The notes under the pieces: model-generated
Database searches by the model: none
What the model was told of the DNA's origin: nothing
Seen by the model: the letters and a program-made list of their open reading frames with translations, nothing else
Program-made: the position numbers and the translations under genes
Origin: Patescibacteria group bacterium
Lineage (GTDB): Bacteria > Patescibacteriota > Minisyncoccia > Phycocordibacterales > PALSA-1337
Reading direction: 5' to 3'
Assembly: GCA_024654575.1 (NCBI GenBank)
Contig: JANLHG010000020.1
Span: 1 to 55,990, forward strand
Length of the DNA stretch: 55,990 bases
In this document: positions 15,740-25,171 of the stretch, one piece after another
How the letters are laid out: every line of letters begins with the position of its first letter
How positions within the stretch are numbered: the first letter of the stretch is position 1

Positions 15740-17386
15740 TTATTTAATAGTTGCCTTTAAAAACTCCGTAAAAAGTGGATGAGGAGAAAGTGGACGAGCT
15801 AGAAATTCGGGATGAAATTGGACACCTAGGAAAAATGGATGAATAGATTTTGGCAATTCCGCAATTTCCATTAGCTTTCCATCTGGAGATGTTCCAGAAA
15901 ATATCAGTCCCGCTTTTTCTATTTCTTCTATGTATTTTGGATTTACTTCATATCTATGACGATGTCGTTCAATAATTTTTTCTTTTCCTCCATATGCTTT
16001 GTGAGCAATTGTATCTTTCTTTAAATTAGCTTCATAACTTCCTAATCGCATTGAATTACCATAATTATTTTCTTCAAGTTTTTTCTTTTGGTCTAACATA
16101 ATATCAATCACTAAATGAGAAGATTTCGGATTAATTTCAGTAGTGTTTGCATCTTTCCAGTTTAAAACATTTCTAGCATACTCAATAATCATCAGTTGCA
16201 TACCATAACAAAGTCCGAAATAAGGAATTTTATTTTCTCTAGCGAATCTAATAGTTTCAACCAGTCCTTCAATCCCCGCTTCTCCAAATCCTCCCGGTAC
16301 TAAAATACCATCATATTTTTTAAGAGTATTTATTTTAAGATTACCTTTTTCAAAATCTTTTGAGTTTATACAGTGTATTTTGGGTTTTTTACCGAGTGAA
16401 TAAGCTGAATATTTTATAGCTTCAAGTACTGAAATATAAACATCAGAAAGAACAAAATCTCCAGAATCAAAATATTTTCCAACTACTGCGATATTAACTT
16501 CTTCGTTTAGATTTTTTGATTTAGCAATAAACTTTTTCCAGTCAGAAAGATTGGTAACTTGATTTTTAGTGGAAATATTTAATACTTTGCAAAGTTTTAT
16601 ACCTAAATTATCTTTTTCAAAATTAACAGGTACATCATAGATGCTATCCACATCTGGTGCAGAAATAACATTTTCGTGGTCGATATTACAAAATAAGGCA
16701 ATTTTATCTTTTCTTTTATTATCAATTAACAACTCGCTACGAGCTACGATAATGTCAGCTTGTATGCCCGCACCGTTGAGAGTTCTAGCTGCGTATTGTG
16801 TTGGTTTAGTCTTCATTTCTCCTATTTTTGAGGGCATCGGTAGATAACTAACCATCACAAAAGCCACATCTTTCGGATATTTTGTTTTTAACATTCTGGC
16901 GGCTTCCAGAAAAATAATATTTTGATATTCGCCGATAGTACCGCCAATTTCAATAATCGTGATATCTGAATTTGCTATATCACTAGCTTTTTCAATTCTT
17001 TTATTAACCTCAATTGGAATGTCTGGTACTACCTCAACATTTTTACCTTTATATTCTAAATTTCTTTCTTTTTTTATCACTTCAAGATAGACTCGGCCGG
17101 TTGTCATATAGTTTGTGTGAGTAAGGTCAATGTCCAAAAATCTTTCATAATTACCCATATCCTGATCTGTTTCATCTCCGTCGCTAAGAACAAACACTTC
17201 CCCGTGTTCTGTGGGGTTCATAGTACCAGCGTCAACATTGATATACGGGTCAATTTTAAGTGCTGTGACATTAAAACCACGTGCTTTGAGTATTGTACCA
17301 ATAGATGATGAAGTAATCCCCTTACCCACTCCAGACATCACTCCACCAACTACGAAAATATATTTATGTTTTTTCTTTTTTACCAT
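15740..17386 (-). CDS. pyrG: CTP synthase
   Basis: Converts UTP to CTP with glutamine as nitrogen donor. The 548 residues contain the amidoligase domain (FVVGGVMSGVGKGITSSSIG, MNPTEHGEVFVLSDGDETDQDMGNYERF, and so on) and the class I glutamine amidotransferase domain with GLCYGMQLM (catalytic Cys) and the C-terminal HPEF (His-Glu). It is the last gene of the run scpA-scpB-dacA-mraY-pyrG. The gap to mraY is 7 bases. It is the only nucleotide-biosynthesis gene in the window. Confidence 0.97.
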   Translation of the reverse strand: MVKKKKHKYIFVVGGVMSGVGKGITSSSIGTILKARGFNVTALKIDPYINVDAGTMNPTEHGEVFVLSDGDETDQDMGNYERFLDIDLTHTNYMTTGRVYLEVIKKERNLEYKGKNVEVVPDIPIEVNKRIEKASDIANSDITIIEIGGTIGEYQNIIFLEAARMLKTKYPKDVAFVMVSYLPMPSKIGEMKTKPTQYAARTLNGAGIQADIIVARSELLIDNKRKDKIALFCNIDHENVISAPDVDSIYDVPVNFEKDNLGIKLCKVLNISTKNQVTNLSDWKKFIAKSKNLNEEVNIAVVGKYFDSGDFVLSDVYISVLEAIKYSAYSLGKKPKIHCINSKDFEKGNLKINTLKKYDGILVPGGFGEAGIEGLVETIRFARENKIPYFGLCYGMQLMIIEYARNVLNWKDANTTEINPKSSHLVIDIMLDQKKKLEENNYGNSMRLGSYEANLKKDTIAHKAYGGKEKIIERHRHRYEVNPKYIEEIEKAGLIFSGTSPDGKLMEIAELPKSIHPFFLGVQFHPEFLARPLSPHPLFTEFLKATIK

Positions 17387-17393
17387 TTTATAA

Positions 17394-18452
17394 TTATCCG
17401 ATTAAAGCTATGGTAACACCAACAACTGCGCATACTAGAGAGATAATCCAATAACGCATAGTTATTTTATATGTTGGCCAACCTCTTGCTTCAAGATGAT
17501 GATGAAATGGCGCGACTAAAAACACTTTTTTCCCGTTTCTAAATTTTTTTGAAAGTACTTGAATTACTGCTGATAATGAAGTAAATAAAAGTGGAAATGC
17601 AATAATTGGAAGGACAATAACGCCATGTCCTTCACCTAATGTATCTGTCATAAAAGCAACAATGGCTAAAGTGATAGTTAAAGCCATAGTTCCAGTCTCA
17701 GACATATAATAACGAGCTGGTGGAATATTGAACCATAAAAACGCTAGTATTCCTCCGACAACCACTGCACAAAAAGCTGCTAGATTTATTTGTTGTAAAT
17801 AAAATGCGATACCTGCGTAAGCACTAAACATGATAGCGAACACTCCACCAGCTAAACCATCAACACCATCTATAATTCCTCCAGAATAAAGAGCTAAAGT
17901 TACTAACATAAAAAAAGGAATAAATAACCATCCTAAATATAATTCTCCGAAAAATGGTGTTCCTATACCCGTGACGTCAAGTTTAAAATAAAACCACAAT
18001 GCAGATAAAAATGAAATAATAGTGACAACTAGAAGTCGTTTTTTTAAAGAAAGTCCGCCGATACCTCTCACTTCCAATAAATCATCAATAAAACCGACTA
18101 TACCTCCAAACATTAAAGATAAAAGAGGAATCCATGTTTGATTTCTACTAAGTATGTCTAATTTTTGAGCTAAAGCGGTTGGAAATAAATGACCAATAAA
18201 CCATAGAAGTGCTACAGTAATAAGTGTTGAAAGCCAAATAATCAAACCACCCATTCTTGGCGTACTAATTTCTTTTTCTTTATGTAATTCGTTAAATACT
18301 AAAGTAGCATTACCTTGCATATCAATTTTACCAGCCTTTTTTTTCCACAATCTATATTTATACAGGTAATGAGATATTATAGATGACAAAATTATACCGA
18401 TAATGAAGGCTAGGGTGCTTGGTATAAATACTTTCACAACATCTATAATCAT
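17394..18452 (-). CDS. mraY: Phospho-N-acetylmuramoyl-pentapeptide transferase
   Basis: Integral membrane enzyme that makes lipid I for peptidoglycan. About ten transmembrane helices over 352 residues. Conserved blocks include KEKEISTPRMGG, a first aspartate pair FIDDLLEV, IIDGVDGLAGG, the third-aspartate segment and the cytoplasmic APFHHHLEARGW (HHH motif). The length and the order fit MraY and not WecA or TagO. It neighbours the carboxypeptidase gene upstream by 5 bases, forming a cell-wall pair inside the scp operon. Confidence 0.96.
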   Translation of the reverse strand: MIIDVVKVFIPSTLAFIIGIILSSIISHYLYKYRLWKKKAGKIDMQGNATLVFNELHKEKEISTPRMGGLIIWLSTLITVALLWFIGHLFPTALAQKLDILSRNQTWIPLLSLMFGGIVGFIDDLLEVRGIGGLSLKKRLLVVTIISFLSALWFYFKLDVTGIGTPFFGELYLGWLFIPFFMLVTLALYSGGIIDGVDGLAGGVFAIMFSAYAGIAFYLQQINLAAFCAVVVGGILAFLWFNIPPARYYMSETGTMALTITLAIVAFMTDTLGEGHGVIVLPIIAFPLLFTSLSAVIQVLSKKFRNGKKVFLVAPFHHHLEARGWPTYKITMRYWIISLVCAVVGVTIALIG

Positions 18453-18457
18453 AATAT

Positions 18458-19390
18458 TTAGTCAGTGTAATATTTTTCTGTAGCTTTTACAAGGGTTAAC
18501 ATATCTGTAAAACGTCCTTCATTTGTAGAACCCATCACAACAATAATGACAGGATGATTTTCTTTTGGAATAAATTTTATGATTAAATTTCCCCCAGCCA
18601 ATTCACTAAGTCCAGTTTTTGAAGCTATAACATTTGGAATTTCACTGATTATTTTATTAGTGTTTGAACCGTAATGAGTTATGTTATTTAAAGAAATAAA
18701 TGATTGGTTTTTTTCTTTTGTGACACTAAATAAATATGGATATTTTGACACGGCATAATCAAACATTTTTGCTACGTTTTCAGCCGTTCCATATCCACCA
18801 GAAACTCCCCCGCTTATATCAAGTCCTGAACCATTCATAAAATAAGTGTTTGATAATCCTATTTTTTTAGCATTTTCATTCATCATTCCCAGAAAACCTT
18901 CTTTCATGTGAGCAAGTTCGTACGCTCCGTCGTTTGACGATACTAGTAATGTAAATCGTATAAGATCATCTAGTTTCCATTTTTCCTCTATATGCAAACC
19001 ATTGTCTCCTTCTGTTCGTAAAGCATCTTTACTAATGCTGATCTCAGTATTTTCTGGATTCAATTCTTTTGCAGTGATAATGGTCATTATTTTAGTTAAT
19101 GAAGCCATAGGTAATTGTTTTTTGGAATTCATCTCAAAAAGAACATCATTTTCCGTAATGTCTAAAATATAAGCGCTTTTTGCTTTAATTTTGATATCTT
19201 TGAAGGGATTATTTTTTAAGACAACAGGGGTAGGTTTAGAGAGCGAGACATTAGCTACTATTTCAATTGGTTTTATTTGGTTATAATCAGCTTTTGTTCC
19301 TTTGAAAAACAAAATTGCTAGTAGACAAAGTCCAACGACTGCTATCGTTGTTTTAATCATATTTAGATTTTCTTTTTTATTGGGCTCCAT
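18458..19390 (-). CDS. dacA: D-alanyl-D-alanine carboxypeptidase (DacA/PBP5-like)
   Basis: Penicillin-binding S11 peptidase that trims peptidoglycan stem peptides outside the membrane. An N-terminal transmembrane or signal segment (about residues 11-31) is followed by S97-L-T-K100 (SxxK), the SSND motif near residue 157 (SxN) and ASKTG near 245 (KTG). No PBP5 C-terminal domain is seen. Two in-frame ATGs, at 19390 and 19360, are possible; the first overlaps scpB by 14 bases. Confidence 0.93.
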   Translation of the reverse strand: MEPNKKENLNMIKTTIAVVGLCLLAILFFKGTKADYNQIKPIEIVANVSLSKPTPVVLKNNPFKDIKIKAKSAYILDITENDVLFEMNSKKQLPMASLTKIMTIITAKELNPENTEISISKDALRTEGDNGLHIEEKWKLDDLIRFTLLVSSNDGAYELAHMKEGFLGMMNENAKKIGLSNTYFMNGSGLDISGGVSGGYGTAENVAKMFDYAVSKYPYLFSVTKEKNQSFISLNNITHYGSNTNKIISEIPNVIASKTGLSELAGGNLIIKFIPKENHPVIIVVMGSTNEGRFTDMLTLVKATEKYYTD

Positions 19391-19910
19391 TTTTAAAATT
19401 TTCTATTTCTTCACGGATTTTTTGATAATTTGGAGCGTCTTTCGTTTTTGAAATTCCGAGATATTGCAGAAGTTCAAAAGTGGGACGATACATAAAACTT
19501 CTGGCATCTTTTGGATTAATAATTTTTTCAACTAATCCCCTAATGAGTAGATTTCGTAATATCAGATTTGAATTGACTCCGCGGATGTAATCAATTTCAC
19601 CTCTAGTTATTGGACCTTGATAAAGAACAATTGAAAGTGTTTCAAGTCCTGCTTTTCCTAATTCACGATTAAGTTCTTCTTTGGTTAATTCTTCAATAAA
19701 AGATGACATTTCTGGATTTGCACCAAGTATTATTTCGTCATCTTTATGAATTAATACTAATCCCCTATCTTTTAATTTTTCTTCAAGATTAATTATAGCA
19801 TCCTCAATTTCCTTAGATTCTTTTTTAAAAATCATCGCCAGTTTTTTAATAGAAAGAGATTCACCTTTCCAAAAAAGCATTGCTTCAACTTGTGCATCAA
19901 GAGTTATCAT
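19377..19910 (-). CDS. scpB: Segregation and condensation protein B
   Basis: A 177-residue tandem winged-helix protein of the bacterial condensin complex with SMC and ScpA. The first half ([25 protein letters not shown]) and second half ([31 protein letters not shown]-like block, then LIRGLVEKI) are the two WH domains. It lies directly downstream of scpA; smc is not in the window. The short overlap with dacA supports one transcript. Confidence 0.93.
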   Translation of the reverse strand: [177 protein letters not shown]

Positions 19911-19916
19911 TTTAAT

Positions 19917-19922
19917 ATTATA
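19917..19922 (-). promoter_or_regulatory. -10 hexamer TATAAT inside the scpA-scpB gap
   Basis: TATAAT is six bases before the scpB ATG, overlapping the end of the 15-base gap after scpA. It may give an internal, leaderless scpB transcript. Confidence 0.45.
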
Positions 19923-19925
19923 TCA

Positions 19926-20657
19926 TTATTCGTATCTTGGTATTCCAACATCTATCGTTTCCATAAAAATGTCGTTTTTATGAGATTCTTGATTCACTAA
20001 AATCACTCCGCGTTTTACTAATTCTAGCATTGCTAGAAAACTGACAATAATATTAACTTTTTCTTGTTTACCGATTGATGAAAAGTCTTTGAAGTTCATT
20101 TTTAGACTTGACTTTATTCTTGTCGAAAGATTTTCTATCACTTCTTCAAGATTTATCATCTTTTTTACAATGGCTTTTGGTAAAATATTATTTTTAGGTA
20201 AGTTTTGTAGAATATCATTTATATTAGTAATTAAATTATCAATCGTAATATTTTTACTTGGAGAAAAAATTGGGTTTATTTCTTGTAATTTTGTTGAAGT
20301 GGCACTAAAAATTATTTTTTTACCAAATATCTCTTCTACTGATTTTCCAGCATTTCTGATTTGTTCATAAATTTTTAATCGTAATTGTAAATCTTCAATA
20401 CTACCCTGTTCTTCTTCACTCAATGTTAGATTAGGTAAAAGTGATTTTGATTTTATCAGTAAAAGAGTTGAAGCAATTAATATAAAGTTAGCACTATCGC
20501 CTATCGGAAACTTTTCAAGTTTTTGTATATATTCAATATAATCATCTGCTACTTTTGCAATAGATATATCATTAATAAAAAATTTCCTTTTTTCTATTAA
20601 AGAAAGTAATAAATCTAATGCTCCTTCAAAGCTTTGTTGCTTGATTACAAATGACAT
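19926..20657 (-). CDS. scpA: Segregation and condensation protein A
   Basis: Kleisin subunit of the SMC condensin. 243 residues begin FVIKQQSFEGALDLLLSLIEKRKFFINDISIAKVADDYIEYI, the typical N-terminal SMC-binding helices, followed by the conserved ANFILIASTLLLIKSKSLLP segment. The middle is variable, and a C-terminal winged helix (VNIIVSFLAMLELVKRGVILVNQ) closes it. It heads the run scpA-scpB-dacA-mraY-pyrG. Confidence 0.93.
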   Translation of the reverse strand: MSFVIKQQSFEGALDLLLSLIEKRKFFINDISIAKVADDYIEYIQKLEKFPIGDSANFILIASTLLLIKSKSLLPNLTLSEEEQGSIEDLQLRLKIYEQIRNAGKSVEEIFGKKIIFSATSTKLQEINPIFSPSKNITIDNLITNINDILQNLPKNNILPKAIVKKMINLEEVIENLSTRIKSSLKMNFKDFSSIGKQEKVNIIVSFLAMLELVKRGVILVNQESHKNDIFMETIDVGIPRYE

Positions 20658-20663
20658 ACTGTC

Positions 20664-20669
20664 ATTATA
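20664..20669 (-). promoter_or_regulatory. -10 hexamer TATAAT of the scpA operon
   Basis: TATAAT ends six bases before the scpA ATG, within the 12-base gap to aspS. No Shine-Dalgarno site and no clear -35 box. Confidence 0.55.
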
Positions 20670-22085
20670 CTATTTCACAAGCTTTATCCCCAATTCTTTT
20701 AGTTGTTTTTCACTAACAGTGGATGGAGCATTCATCATTAAGTCTTTACCTTCACCATTTTTTGGATACGCAATAACCTCACGAATATTCGGTTCATTCA
20801 TCAAAATCATTACAATTCTATCAACGCCAGGAGCAAAACCACCATGTGGTGGTGCACCATATTTGAATGCTTCAAGCATATGGGCAAACTTTTTTTGTTG
20901 TTCTTCTTCTGAAATACGTAAAAGTTCAAAAACTTTCTTTTGCATATCAGATTTATGAATTCTTATGCTACCTGAAGACAGTTCATAGCCATTTAATACT
21001 AGGTCATAAGAATTAGCACGAATGTTAAGTAAATCTTCTCCATTCATAAACTTCTCCACATCCTCATCTTTGATTGAACAAAATGGATGGTGTACTGCTT
21101 GTATGTTTCCCTGGTCATCTTTTTCAAACATTGGAAAGTCAATTATCCACGCAAATGCTAGTTCATTTTTGTCATTTTTATCTTTTCTCAAATCTGGTTT
21201 ATCTGAACCATATTTTTCAACGCATTCTGCATATTTTAGACGAGGAAAAGGCACAAAAGTTATTTTTTTTTCTGGAAACATTGTTTGAACGAGTTCGATA
21301 AACATCGCTTCTGTAAAGTTTAGTACATCTTCTTGAGTAGTAAATGACATTTCATAATCAAGCTGAGTAAATTCTGGTTGGCGGTCACCGCGTAAATCTT
21401 CGTCTCTCATACAACGAGCAATTTGAAAATATCTTTCAAATCCGGCTACCATAGAGAGTTGTTTGAATTGTTGAGGTGATTGCGGTAGAGCATAAAATTT
21501 TCCATTTTCAAGTCTAGATGGTACTAAATATTCGCGTGAACCTTCAGGTGTACCTTTCATTAAAATAGGAGTTTCAATTTCTACAAAATCGTTTTTGTGC
21601 ATGTAATCTCGAAAAAAAGAAATAATTTTGTCTCTCATTCTGATGTTTTTTTGCAGACGAGGTCTACGCAAATCAAGGTAACGATATTTTAGTCGTGTCT
21701 CTTCGTTTATTTCGTATCCATCATTTGAAATATCAAAAGGTGGTGTTTCTGATTCATTAAGTACAATGATATTTGTGATTTCTATTTCAATACTGCCATT
21801 TTCCTCATCTTTATTCACCATCTTTTCTGGTCGTTTATTAACCTTTCCATGTACTTCAATCACCCATTCTGGACGAACAGTATTGGCGATAATGTGAGCT
21901 TCTTTATGATTAGGTAAAGCTACCATTTGCACTTTTCCTGACATATCTCTTAAATCAATGAAGATTATTTTTCCATGGTCACGCCTAATATCCACCCAAC
22001 CTTTGAGTATTACTTCCTTGACCGACCCGTCAGGGTTTAGGTCTTCTTCTACTTTTAAATTTTTGATTAAAGTTCTATTTTTCAT
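20670..22085 (-). CDS. aspS: Aspartate--tRNA ligase without the GAD insertion
   Basis: Class II synthetase for tRNA-Asp. The N-terminal OB-fold (VILKGWVDIRRDHGKIIFIDLRDMSGKVQMV), motif 1, the flipping loop, motif 2 QIARCMRDEDLRGDRQPEFTQLDYEMSF, and motif 3 GFAPGVDRIVMIL are present. The protein has 471 residues against about 590 for usual bacterial AspRS. The missing part is the GAD domain: the chain runs from YGSDKPDLR almost directly to ELAFAWIIDFPMFE. The rest, including HHPF and the end NAPSTV, is bacterial in type. Whether it also charges tRNA-Asn is not decidable here. Confidence 0.95.
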   Translation of the reverse strand: MKNRTLIKNLKVEEDLNPDGSVKEVILKGWVDIRRDHGKIIFIDLRDMSGKVQMVALPNHKEAHIIANTVRPEWVIEVHGKVNKRPEKMVNKDEENGSIEIEITNIIVLNESETPPFDISNDGYEINEETRLKYRYLDLRRPRLQKNIRMRDKIISFFRDYMHKNDFVEIETPILMKGTPEGSREYLVPSRLENGKFYALPQSPQQFKQLSMVAGFERYFQIARCMRDEDLRGDRQPEFTQLDYEMSFTTQEDVLNFTEAMFIELVQTMFPEKKITFVPFPRLKYAECVEKYGSDKPDLRKDKNDKNELAFAWIIDFPMFEKDDQGNIQAVHHPFCSIKDEDVEKFMNGEDLLNIRANSYDLVLNGYELSSGSIRIHKSDMQKKVFELLRISEEEQQKKFAHMLEAFKYGAPPHGGFAPGVDRIVMILMNEPNIREVIAYPKNGEGKDLMMNAPSTVSEKQLKELGIKLVK

Positions 22086-22091
22086 ATTTTA

Positions 22092-22097
22092 ATAATA
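22092..22097 (-). promoter_or_regulatory. -10-like TATTAT before aspS
   Basis: TATTAT lies six bases before the aspS ATG with no ribosome binding site, the same spacing as for trpS, scpA and dnaX. Confidence 0.45.
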
Positions 22098-22124
22098 CCA
22101 AAAATATAGCTCCGTGAATAGTCA

Positions 22125-22145
22125 GGATAAGGTTTAACCTTGTCC
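22125..22145. repeat. Inverted repeat between divergent promoters
   Basis: GGATAAGGTT and AACCTTGTCC pair over ten bases with one G-T wobble. The repeat lies between the aspS -10 and the -35 box of the gene at 22263, a suitable place for an operator or for insulation. Confidence 0.4.
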
Positions 22146-22154
22146 GGGATATAC

Positions 22155-22183
22155 TTGACTTTTTAAACTACTTGGTATATAAT
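22155..22183 (+). promoter_or_regulatory. Canonical sigma-70-type promoter with a long leader
   Basis: TTGACT, a 17-base spacer and TATAAT. The leader to the ATG at 22263 is about 70 bases and carries a Shine-Dalgarno site AGGAAAG 9 bases upstream of the start. This differs from the core genes, which have almost no leader. Confidence 0.8.
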
Positions 22184-22262
22184 ATATATAGAATAGAAAA
22201 CCCACTAAAGTAGTGTGTTTCGACTGTTCTTAAAAATAAACAAATAAGGAAAGACTGATCCT

Positions 22263-22967
22263 ATGAATAATACAGAGATCGGTAGTGTTCCGAGTTCAGT
22301 ACTTGGAATGCTTGCAGACTTGAATCTTAAACTCAAACACGGGAGTATCACTCCGATCAATTTGGAGAGATTTTTGAAAGGGCAAAACCCATTTATAGTT
22401 GCCTCACCCGAACAATTCTCCACCGAATCCCAACTCCAAAGTTGGACACTCTTCTACCGCGAAGAATTCAACCAAACCCTCGACTTCTCAGTAATACAGA
22501 TTCCCGAAAAGCGAGAAGGTTTCAACCGTCTCATCATCGTCCCCAAAGGAATGACGATGAATCGAGCATACAAAGCATGTGAAAAACACTTTCCGTGCTG
22601 GCGCTACAACAACGATCTGGACACAGCGGTCCCCACAAACGATCGCACACCATCAGAATCATACGCTATCTGGGTCAGGGACCGGGTGGAGGCAGACGAG
22701 GAATTGAAAAAACTCTCTGCCAACGATCTTGTGGAACAGAAAGTGGGTGGTATCACCTTACTGGAACGTATTCTCTTGGAACTCAAATACTTCCGAGAAA
22801 CCGGCAAGCACCTGGACATCAAAAATGTCACTCTTTGTTCAGGTTCACGCGATGCCGATGGTTCTGTTCCGGATGCGTTCTGGCTTGGCGGTGAGTTCGG
22901 GGTGCGTTGGGGCTATTGCGACTTCCGGGGCTCGGACTTGCGTTCTCGCGAGGCAGTTTCCCTTTGA
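22263..22967 (+). CDS. Accessory protein of unknown function with a GC-rich C-terminal segment
   Basis: A 234-residue soluble protein. No named domain is recognised. Codon use is far richer in C and G than in the neighbours (CTC, ACC, GAC, CGC). The last 45 residues, CSGSRDADGSVPDAFWLGGEFGVRWGYCDFRGSDLRSREAVSL in two pieces around residue 210, have a W/G/R/D-rich pattern ending in a conserved-looking LRSREAVSL. That resembles the C-terminal variable regions of diversity-generating retroelement targets, a comparison made from memory. No reverse transcriptase is seen in the window. It has its own promoter, Shine-Dalgarno site and terminator. Confidence 0.7.
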   Translation: MNNTEIGSVPSSVLGMLADLNLKLKHGSITPINLERFLKGQNPFIVASPEQFSTESQLQSWTLFYREEFNQTLDFSVIQIPEKREGFNRLIIVPKGMTMNRAYKACEKHFPCWRYNNDLDTAVPTNDRTPSESYAIWVRDRVEADEELKKLSANDLVEQKVGGITLLERILLELKYFRETGKHLDIKNVTLCSGSRDADGSVPDAFWLGGEFGVRWGYCDFRGSDLRSREAVSL

Positions 22968-22987
22968 CCTTGTACCTTGTTCTATTC

Positions 22988-23020
22988 ATTCCCCGCTTTG
23001 CAAAAAGCGGGGAATTATTT
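22988..23020 (+). terminator. Strong terminator, probably bidirectional
   Basis: ATTCCCCGCTTT and AAAGCGGGGAAT form a perfect 12-bp stem with a 4-base loop and flanking A/T tracts. It lies between the convergent ends of the gene at 22263 and trpS. Confidence 0.85.
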
Positions 23021-24027
23021 TAAAAATAATTTATTTTAATGACTTTTTTTACTTCTTCAACAGTTTCTCTTGCTGTTTTTTGAGCTTTTTCAGTTCCTTC
23101 TTTAAGTAAATTCATTACATATTTAGGGTCTTTAGCTAGCTGTTCTCGTCGTTCACGAATTGGTGTGATAATCTCTTCAAGAACTCCGATTAAATGTTTT
23201 TTAATAGTGACATCACCTAGTCCTCCTTTTTTGTATTGATTTTTCATTTCTTCAACACCATTTTTATCTTTATCAAAAATATCAAGATATGAAAAAACAA
23301 CATTTCCTTCAACATTTCCTTTATCTTCTACACGAATATGTTTGGGGTCGGTATACATCATCATTACTTTTTTTTCAATTTCTTCAGCAGAATCAGCAAG
23401 ATATATTGCGTTATTTGATGATTTTGACATTTTAGAATTACCGTCAATTCCCATAAGTCGTGGGGTTGTAGAAATAATTGGTTTTATTTTTGAAAAAGTT
23501 TCTCCGTAAATACTATTGAATTTTTGAACAATTTCATTAGCTTGTTCAATATGAGGTAGCTGGTCTTCCCCCACAGGAATTATATTGGCTTTGAAAGATA
23601 AAATATCAGCGGTTTGACTTATTGGATAGACGAGAAAACCAGTATTAACATCTTCTCCATAACCTCTTTGTTTCATTTCGTCTTTGACCGTTGGATTGCG
23701 TTTCAGTCGAGCTAGAGTAACTAGATTTAAAAAGAAAATAGTTAATTCAGCAATTTCTGGAATTTGCGATTGAATAAGAAAAGTTGTTTTTGTTGGGTCA
23801 AGTCCACAAGCTAGATTATCAAGAGCGACTTCTATGACATTGTTTCTAACTTTTTCTGGATTATCAAAATTATCAGTCAACGCTTGAATATCGGCAATCA
23901 TATAAAAACAGCTATCGTGTTGTGATTGTAATGACACACGATTTTGAATTGAACCAATATAATGTCCCAAATGAAGACGCCCCGTAGGTCTATCTCCTGT
24001 GAGTACAATGTCTTTAAATTTTGACAT
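23020..24027 (-). CDS. trpS: Tryptophan--tRNA ligase
   Basis: Class I synthetase for tRNA-Trp, 335 residues. TGDRPTGRLHLGHYIGS carries the HIGH-type motif (HLGH), the FLIQSQIPE and VYPISQTADILSF blocks bind Trp, GEDQLPHIE follows, and GIDGNSKMSKSSNNAI carries KMSKS. The C-terminal dimer and anticodon region ends in RETVEEVKKVIKI. It follows the J-protein gene region on the minus strand, with a 12-base gap to dnaJ. Confidence 0.97.
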   Translation of the reverse strand: MSKFKDIVLTGDRPTGRLHLGHYIGSIQNRVSLQSQHDSCFYMIADIQALTDNFDNPEKVRNNVIEVALDNLACGLDPTKTTFLIQSQIPEIAELTIFFLNLVTLARLKRNPTVKDEMKQRGYGEDVNTGFLVYPISQTADILSFKANIIPVGEDQLPHIEQANEIVQKFNSIYGETFSKIKPIISTTPRLMGIDGNSKMSKSSNNAIYLADSAEEIEKKVMMMYTDPKHIRVEDKGNVEGNVVFSYLDIFDKDKNGVEEMKNQYKKGGLGDVTIKKHLIGVLEEIITPIRERREQLAKDPKYVMNLLKEGTEKAQKTARETVEEVKKVIKINYF

Positions 24028-24033
24028 ATGATA

Positions 24034-24039
24034 ATTATA
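24034..24039 (-). promoter_or_regulatory. -10 hexamer TATAAT before trpS
   Basis: TATAAT ends six bases before the ATG at 24027, within the 12-base gap to dnaJ. A leaderless message is predicted. Confidence 0.55.
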
Positions 24040-25131
24040 TCATATCCCCTCTTTTTTTAATTCTTCAATAAGTTTGATGGCGGATTTTGATAGTTTTCGT
24101 GGAAGGTTGATACTTATTTTTATCATCAAATCACCTCGTCTGTTTTTATCAATCGGCACCCCCTTTCCTTTAACTCGCAAGATCTCTCCATGAGAAACAC
24201 CTGCAGGGATTTTAACATTAATATCTCCGTCTAGAGTTTTTATTGATACTTCTTCGCCTAAGATAGCACTTGAAAGTTTGATATTCATATCCATAACGAG
24301 ATTATGTCCTTCTTTGTAGAATGTATTGTGTCGTTTTACATGAATTTTGATATATAAATCACCGGAAGTGCCATTTGATACTGCTTCACCAGCACCAGTT
24401 AAGCGTATCATTTCCCCATTATTTATGGCTGATGGAATTTTTACTTTTATTTCTTCTTGTTTTCGAGTAATTCCCGCTCCTCTACAGATTGAACATTTTT
24501 CTTTAGGAATTTCTCCAATTCCATTACAAGTAGTACAAGTTCTTACAGTAGAAAAATTACCCATGAAAGATTTTCTAGCTTCGTGAATTTTTCCTTTACC
24601 ATTGCAAATATCACAAGTTTTCATTCCAGAACCGGGTTTTGCACCATTTCCTTTACAAGTATCACATTTTGCATTTTTTGAGAGTAAAATAACCCTTTCT
24701 GTGCCAAAAACAGCATCTTCAAATGAAACCTCTATATCAATAGAAATATCTCTACCACGAGCCGTTTGTCGCGAACCAGCACCATTAGAGCGACCACCAA
24801 AGAATTCTCCAAATATATCGCCTAGGTCAAATTCAAAACCATTACCACTTCCATTTTGAGTAAATTGAGAAAAATCAAAACCACCAAAACCTTGACTATT
24901 TTGGTCAAAGCCTTGAGAGCCATCAAAATTACTTCCATAGGCATCATACTGTTTTCTTTTTGATTCATCCGATAATACCGTATATGCTTCATTTACTTCT
25001 TTAAATTTGGCTTCATTACCGCTTTTTTTATCTGGATGATATTCGTGTGCTAACCTACGGAACGCCTTCTTTATATCGTCTTTTGAGGCGCTTTTTTCAA
25101 TTCCTAATATAGAATAATAATCTTTTGCCAT
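24040..25131 (-). CDS. dnaJ: Chaperone protein DnaJ
   Basis: Hsp40 co-chaperone of DnaK. Residues 1-70 are the J domain with HPDK; a Gly/Phe-rich linker (about 75-120) follows. Four zinc-binding repeats are [24 protein letters not shown] and CSICRGAG. The two C-terminal beta domains and the end [11 protein letters not shown] complete a 363-residue type I DnaJ. dnaK and grpE are not in the window. A TATACT box lies nine bases before the ATG. Confidence 0.97.
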   Translation of the reverse strand: MAKDYYSILGIEKSASKDDIKKAFRRLAHEYHPDKKSGNEAKFKEVNEAYTVLSDESKRKQYDAYGSNFDGSQGFDQNSQGFGGFDFSQFTQNGSGNGFEFDLGDIFGEFFGGRSNGAGSRQTARGRDISIDIEVSFEDAVFGTERVILLSKNAKCDTCKGNGAKPGSGMKTCDICNGKGKIHEARKSFMGNFSTVRTCTTCNGIGEIPKEKCSICRGAGITRKQEEIKVKIPSAINNGEMIRLTGAGEAVSNGTSGDLYIKIHVKRHNTFYKEGHNLVMDMNIKLSSAILGEEVSIKTLDGDINVKIPAGVSHGEILRVKGKGVPIDKNRRGDLMIKISINLPRKLSKSAIKLIEELKKEGI

Positions 25132-25140
25132 TACAATTAA

Positions 25141-25146
25141 AGTATA
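25141..25146 (-). promoter_or_regulatory. -10 hexamer TATACT before dnaJ
   Basis: TATACT lies nine bases before the ATG at 25131, with AT-rich sequence upstream and no Shine-Dalgarno site. The predicted leader is two to three bases. Confidence 0.5.
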
Positions 25147-25171
25147 TAGTTAACTATAACGCTGTCAAATA

